This document shows positions 59,609 through 64,000 of a DNA stretch of 64,000 nucleotides, piece after piece (within the stretch, counting starts at the first letter, position 1; each line of letters opens with the position of its first letter). The notes under the pieces were generated by a model. The model searched no databases. It was not told the DNA's origin and saw nothing but the letters and a program-made list of their open reading frames with translations. The stretch is from Chloroflexota bacterium. Lineage in GTDB: Bacteria; Chloroflexota; Anaerolineae; Anaerolineales; Villigracilaceae. The DNA is taken from NCBI GenBank assembly GCA_023459215.1, contig JAEWVF010000061.1, forward strand, positions 1 through 64,000. The letters are read 5' to 3'. Position numbers and translations under genes: made by a program.

Positions 59609-62536
59609 ATGACCGTTTTCTTCTTCTCCGATATCGAAGGTTCAACCGAACTGTGGCAAAAATATTCCCAGGCAATGGAGAATGTTTTGGCGCGCCACGA
59701 TACCATCCTGGGTGAAATCATCACCCGGCACGGCGGGCAAATCGTCAAACATACCGGGGATGGCATTTTTGCCATCTTCGAGGCCGGCGATCCGCTCAAC
59801 GGCGCGCTCCAGGCCCAGAAAGCGCTCCAAAACGAGAACTGGGAGCCGGTTAATGAACTGCGCGTGCGCATTTCGCTCCATGTGGGTCAGGCCAGCAAGC
59901 GCGGCCAGGATTACTTCGGATTGGACATCAACCGCACCGCGCGTCTGTTGGGCGCCGCCTGGGGCGGACAAATCGTGCTGACCTGTGAGCTTTCACGAAA
60001 TGCCTGCCCGCCTGCGGGGGCCGCCTTCACAGACCTGGGTGTACACATTCTCAAGGATTTGAGCGAGCCGCAGCACATCTTCCAACTCACCCATCCCGAC
60101 CTGAAAATCAGGGACTTCCCGGCCCTGCGGACGCTCTCCTCCCATCCGCATAACCTGCCGCCCCAGCCAACTCCCTTCGTGGGACGCCTGGGCGAACTAA
60201 AGGAACTGCTTGCCAGCCTGAGCCAGGCAAACTGCCGCCTGCTGACCATTCTCGGCCCAGGCGGGATTGGGAAAACGCGCCTGGCCATGCAAACCGCTGC
60301 CGAGCAAATCGAAGCCTTCCCGCATGGCGTGTACTTCGTTCCGCTGGCCCCGCTCAACGCCGGCGAACAGATCGTCCCGGCCCTGGCCGAGGCGCTCAAG
60401 TTCACGTTCTACCAGAAAGAAAACCCCAAGCAGCAAATCATCAACTACCTGCGCGAGAAAAGCCTGCTGCTGGTTTTGGATAACTTCGAGCACCTGACCC
60501 AGCATGCCCAGATCGTATCCGAAATCCTGACGGCAGCGCCCAGGGTCAAAATCCTGGTCACTTCGCGCGAACGACTCAACCTGCGCGAAGAACATCCCTA
60601 CGAACTTGGCGGGCTGGGCGTCCCGGAAGCGGAACAGGAGCCTGAGATAGAAAGCGCCAGTTCCGTGCGCCTTTTCCTGCAAAGCGCGGAACGCATCCGC
60701 CCCGATTTTGAGCTTTCGCCGCAAGACCGGCCCTGCGTTGCCCGCATCTGCCGCCTGGTGGATGGCATTCCGCTCGGAATCGAGCTGGCGGCCGGCTGGC
60801 TGCGCGCCCTGTCGTGCCAGGAAATCGCCAACGAAATCGAAATCAACCTCGATTTTCTCGAAACCAACACCCGCGACCTGCCGGAGCGGCACCGCAGCCT
60901 GCGCGCCGTATTCGAGTACTCGTGGAAATTACTCAATCCTGCTGAGCAGGAAACCCTGGCTGCGTTTTCCGTTTTCCGGGGCGCATTCTCGCGCGCGGCG
61001 GCTGAAGCCCTGCTCGCGCCGGGCAGGAAAATCGCCTTCCTGGCCTCAATCAGCAGCCTGGTTGACAAATCGCTGCTCAAACATAGCCCGGACGGTAAAT
61101 ACGAGCTGCATACCTTGCTGAGACAGTACGCGCTCGAACAGGCCGACCAGGACCCTGATCGCCTGCAGCGCTTCAGGGTCAACCATGCCGCCTATTACCT
61201 CGGATTAATCGCCAGCCTCGAAGCAAACCTGCAAGGCAAAAAACAGGCCGAGGCGCTGGAAACCATCGTGGAAAACCTGGAAGACATCCGCAGCGCGGTT
61301 TTCAGCGCGCTCCAGGCCGGTTTGTGGCCGGCGCTCCAGGAGGCCATCCCCGCCCTGCAAAAATTCTATGCCGCTCGCGAACGCGATGAGGAATTTCGCA
61401 CCCTGTTGCAGGAAGCCCTGGCGCAACTGCCCGATTCCGCGCCCGATACCCTCAGACTGCGTATGCAGGCTTTCCATGCGGCAGTCCTGGTGCCAACCAG
61501 GCGTCTCGCCGAAGCCCAGAACCTCCTGCCGGGACTGTTCGACCGCGCCACGGCTGAAAAATCAAACCTGGAAGCCGCCATTACCGCTGCCGCGCTGGCA
61601 ATCATGGCCCTGCAAGCGGGCGAATACCAGCAAGCGATCGAATTCACCCAGCATTTTCTCAACTACCAAAGCGAGAAACAGAATCAGCCCGGCATCAGCC
61701 AGGCGCTCGATAAAATGGGAGTCATCGCCTGGACGATGGGCGATATGAACAGCGCCAAGGAATACTTTGTCAAGAGCCTCACCCTGGCCAGGGAGTACGG
61801 CGCACCCAACGCCATCGCCCACGAACTGGATCACATCGGGGTGGTCTATCGCGACACAGGCGATTTCGAAAAAGCCCGCGAATGTTTTCAGGAAGTGGTG
61901 CAAATCTCCGAACAGACCGGCTCAAAAACCACCCTGCTTTACGGCATCAACCACCTGGCCGGAATCATGGGCGCAGGCGAACAAAGCCGGGAAGCCATCG
62001 CGCTGCTCGAAAAGAATATCGCCCTGGCCCAGGATATCGGCGATCCGCGCGCCCTGGCCTACAACCTGTTCGATTTGAGCGTGGTGCTGGAAGACACCGG
62101 ACAAGAAAGCCGCAGGATTTCCTTGCTGCGCGAAAGCGTTTCCATCTTCCGAAACATCCAGGAAACCTTCGGTGAAATCGTTGCCCAGAGCCTGCTCTCG
62201 CGCCTGGTATACCAGCAGGGCGAAACCAAAGAAGCCTGGACTTATGCCGCCCAAGCGCTGGAAAAGGCGCTTGAAATCCAGAACCAGCGCCTGATCGCCG
62301 ACGCAATGCTGGCCTGCGCCTGGCTCGCCGTAGACGCCAACAACCCTTCAGAAGTAGCCGAAATCATCGCAGCCATCACCCACGGGAACCCGGAGCAAGC
62401 CTGGTTAATCGAAGTCAACAGCCAGGTGGAAGAGCTAAGGAAACACGTCCCGACGGAAATGCTCAGCCAGGAAATACAAATACTTACCCCAACCGCGCTG
62501 TTGGAGCGCTGCAAACAAAAATCAAAAACGGGATGA
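59609..62536 (+). CDS. Class III nucleotide cyclase-STAND ATPase-TPR protein, second copy
   Basis: A 975-residue protein. Residues 1-170 form a class III cyclase: FFFSDIEGSTELW and KHTGDGIFAIF supply the two metal Asp, and DYFGLDINRTARLLG the catalytic Asn/Arg region. Residues 190-540 form a STAND/NB-ARC ATPase, with Walker A GPGGIGKTRLAM, Walker B LLLVLDNFEHL and SRERLNLREE. The remainder holds TPR repeats, including ALDKMGVIAWTMGDMNSAKEY. It is built like the 41951 gene but with shorter spacing and a different ATPase subtype (the AfsR/LuxR-associated type), so it is not a recent duplicate. Transcription seems leaderless. Confidence 0.88.
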   Translation: MTVFFFSDIEGSTELWQKYSQAMENVLARHDTILGEIITRHGGQIVKHTGDGIFAIFEAGDPLNGALQAQKALQNENWEPVNELRVRISLHVGQASKRGQDYFGLDINRTARLLGAAWGGQIVLTCELSRNACPPAGAAFTDLGVHILKDLSEPQHIFQLTHPDLKIRDFPALRTLSSHPHNLPPQPTPFVGRLGELKELLASLSQANCRLLTILGPGGIGKTRLAMQTAAEQIEAFPHGVYFVPLAPLNAGEQIVPALAEALKFTFYQKENPKQQIINYLREKSLLLVLDNFEHLTQHAQIVSEILTAAPRVKILVTSRERLNLREEHPYELGGLGVPEAEQEPEIESASSVRLFLQSAERIRPDFELSPQDRPCVARICRLVDGIPLGIELAAGWLRALSCQEIANEIEINLDFLETNTRDLPERHRSLRAVFEYSWKLLNPAEQETLAAFSVFRGAFSRAAAEALLAPGRKIAFLASISSLVDKSLLKHSPDGKYELHTLLRQYALEQADQDPDRLQRFRVNHAAYYLGLIASLEANLQGKKQAEALETIVENLEDIRSAVFSALQAGLWPALQEAIPALQKFYAARERDEEFRTLLQEALAQLPDSAPDTLRLRMQAFHAAVLVPTRRLAEAQNLLPGLFDRATAEKSNLEAAITAAALAIMALQAGEYQQAIEFTQHFLNYQSEKQNQPGISQALDKMGVIAWTMGDMNSAKEYFVKSLTLAREYGAPNAIAHELDHIGVVYRDTGDFEKARECFQEVVQISEQTGSKTTLLYGINHLAGIMGAGEQSREAIALLEKNIALAQDIGDPRALAYNLFDLSVVLEDTGQESRRISLLRESVSIFRNIQETFGEIVAQSLLSRLVYQQGETKEAWTYAAQALEKALEIQNQRLIADAMLACAWLAVDANNPSEVAEIIAAITHGNPEQAWLIEVNSQVEELRKHVPTEMLSQEIQILTPTALLERCKQKSKTG

Positions 62537-62556
62537 AAAATCATCCCGTTTTTGAT
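62521..62556 (+). terminator. Bidirectional terminator between the cyclase gene and murE
   Basis: ATCAAAAACGGGATGA (62521-62536) pairs perfectly with TCATCCCGTTTTTGAT (62541-62556). The 16-bp stem includes the cyclase stop codon and ends next to the murE stop, serving both convergent genes. Confidence 0.85.
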
Positions 62557-64000
62557 TCAGGAAGCCTGCGTTGGCAGGTATGGCATCGGCGGCCCTGGCT
62601 GGCCCGTAAACTCGGCCAGCGCGGCGCACATGGCAGTACGGTCATCCCACAGGTACTCGGTTGTCTCAAAACACATCGATTGTTCATGGCCCTTGCCACA
62701 GGCCATGACAATATCGCCAGGCCGGGCAATCTTCAACATAAAGCGGATGGCCTCGCCCCGATCCGGGACCCGCCAAAAGGTTTCACCCTCCACTCCGCCT
62801 TTGCTGCGCGCGCCCTCGGCCATTTCTTCGAGAATCCCCTCCAGCGGTTCCGTGCGCGGGTCTTCGGCGGTCAGGATGGTGACATCCGCCAATTCCGCCG
62901 ACACTTCGGCCATCATCCGCCGCTTGAGCTTGTCACGCAGGCCCGCCGAACCGAAGGCCACGATCACGCGTTTGTCGGTCAGCTTGCGCACCGTTTCAAT
63001 CGCATTTTTGAGCGCGTTGGGCGTATGGGCAAAATCGACAATCGCGGTAAACGGCTGACCGTAATCGATGCGCTCCATCCGCCCCGGGATGCCGCTCAAC
63101 TGGGCGATGCCCTGCGCCGCCAGGGCCGGGTCGATGCCCAGGCCGACCACTGCCGCAGTCAGCGCGGCGAGACTGTTCGAAACGTTGAAATCGCCCACCA
63201 GCGGGCTGTTTATCGAAACCGCAAAATCCCTGCCAAGCGCGTCATAGCTCAGGCCGGAAGGCAGGAAACGCACATTCTCGGCGCGAATGTCGGCCTCGCC
63301 GCCGATGCCGTAGGCAGCCCGCGCAATCCACTTCTCGGGCGGATTTTTGCCGTTCTCCGCTGCAACCACGTCCGACAGGTAGCCGTAAGACCAGTCATCC
63401 CGGTTGAGCACCGCCAGACGATAGGCTTGACCCGCCTTGGGCGGAGTTTCGGCCAAAAGCTGGAACAGGCGCGCCTTGGCTGCGCGATAATTCTCCAGGG
63501 AACCGTGGTCGTTAAGATGTTCGTGGGTGATATTGGTGACGACCGCAATATCATACAGCGAGGCGTCGGCACGGTACTGGGCCAGACCGTGCGAAGTCGT
63601 CTCCAGGACAACATGCGTCAGCCCGGCGGCAACCATTTTGGCGAGATACAACTGCACGTCCGGCGCGTCCGGCGTGGTGACATGGAAACCGGTATCCAGC
63701 TCCTCGTCGCCGATGACCGCATTGACCGTCGAAATCATCCCGGCCTTGAGTCCCGCCGCGATCAGGATACGATAAAGCAGGTTGCTGGTGGTGGTTTTGC
63801 CGTCCGTGCCGGTCACGCCAATCACGGTCAGCTTTTTGCCGGGATAATCGTAAAAAGCGGAAGCGAGGAAAGTCACCGCCCGGCGGGCATCTTCAACACG
63901 AAGGTAAGGAACCGCCAACCCGGTCAAATCCTGCTCACCGACAACAGCCGCCGCACCCTTCTCGATGGCGGATGGGATGTATTTGTGCCCGTCCGCGCTG
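62557..64000 (-). CDS. murE: UDP-N-acetylmuramyl-tripeptide synthetase (partial, runs off the right edge)
   Basis: MurE adds the third amino acid to UDP-MurNAc-L-Ala-D-Glu. The frame is open to the last base; 480 residues are present and the true start lies outside, since the visible N-terminal part (DGHKYIPSAIEKGAAAVVG) is still family sequence. The P-loop is GVTGTDGKTTTSNLLY. HVTTPDAPDVQLYLAKM and VLETTSHGLAQYR form the central domain, and PGRMERID and FAHTPNALKNAIE the ligase end. The usual DNPR substrate motif is replaced by AEDPR, so the third residue may not be meso-diaminopimelate. Confidence 0.93.
   Translation of the reverse strand, partial: SADGHKYIPSAIEKGAAAVVGEQDLTGLAVPYLRVEDARRAVTFLASAFYDYPGKKLTVIGVTGTDGKTTTSNLLYRILIAAGLKAGMISTVNAVIGDEELDTGFHVTTPDAPDVQLYLAKMVAAGLTHVVLETTSHGLAQYRADASLYDIAVVTNITHEHLNDHGSLENYRAAKARLFQLLAETPPKAGQAYRLAVLNRDDWSYGYLSDVVAAENGKNPPEKWIARAAYGIGGEADIRAENVRFLPSGLSYDALGRDFAVSINSPLVGDFNVSNSLAALTAAVVGLGIDPALAAQGIAQLSGIPGRMERIDYGQPFTAIVDFAHTPNALKNAIETVRKLTDKRVIVAFGSAGLRDKLKRRMMAEVSAELADVTILTAEDPRTEPLEGILEEMAEGARSKGGVEGETFWRVPDRGEAIRFMLKIARPGDIVMACGKGHEQSMCFETTEYLWDDRTAMCAALAEFTGQPGPPMPYLPTQAS

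Overview
The window looks like chromosome from a GC-rich, free-living bacterium, most likely Chloroflexota of the Anaerolineae type. That is an inference from gene content, not from a marker gene. The supporting traits are lipoproteins with Thr/Pro-rich linkers behind the lipobox, GT-C and YfhO-type membrane glycosyltransferases, large class III cyclase-STAND-TPR proteins, a PpdK, a stand-alone IMP cyclohydrolase, and a MurE whose substrate motif is not the canonical DNPR.

Layout. 0.4-5.9 kb: a minus-strand operon reading cysH (APS-reductase type), gatC, gatA, a DUF4870 membrane protein, gatB and a Rieske ferredoxin. 5.9-7.1 kb: an acyl-CoA dehydrogenase, transcribed divergently. 7.2-16.9 kb: a surface-glycan type block with two AT-rich YfhO-like proteins, two GT-C glycosyltransferases, a medium-chain dehydrogenase and a small membrane protein. 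The last of these is translationally coupled to a biotin-dependent acyl-CoA carboxylase operon (16.9-21.8 kb: carboxyltransferase, HD hydrolase, biotin carboxylase, biotin carrier, CYTH protein). murI converges on it.

22.6-28.5 kb is the most unusual part. A 90-bp tandem array made of tRNA-Ser 3' fragments plus terminator hairpins abuts an intact tRNA-Ser(GGA). Next come five minus-strand single-gene units: an AadA-like nucleotidyltransferase, two secreted proteins, a membrane protein and a PD-(D/E)XK protein. Most are separated by copies or remnants of one ~137-bp element, so the stretch reads as a cassette array. 28.6-38.7 kb: split purH, flavin reductase, serine hydrolase, then a homogentisate (tyrosine) degradation block (hmgA, fumarylacetoacetase, hppD) with a cupin and lipoproteins, an orphan solute-binding protein, a zinc-ribbon protein and a lone receiver. 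39-45 kb: ppdK and the first cyclase-STAND-TPR protein. 45-51 kb: a methyltransferase-like protein, then a PadR-SDR-ABC ATPase-ABC permease operon interrupted by a frameshifted four-helix-bundle (S23-type) gene inside repeats. 51-64 kb: another membrane glycosyltransferase-like protein, TerC, a radical SAM enzyme, a MoxR-DUF58-DUF4129 block, a PNPOx-like protein, the second cyclase-STAND-TPR protein and a truncated murE running off the right edge.

Many genes overlap by ATGA or TGATG, so translational coupling is common. Intergenic spaces hold several imperfect long dyads and clear rho-independent terminators. All functions are read from sequence motifs by eye; nothing was searched against a database.
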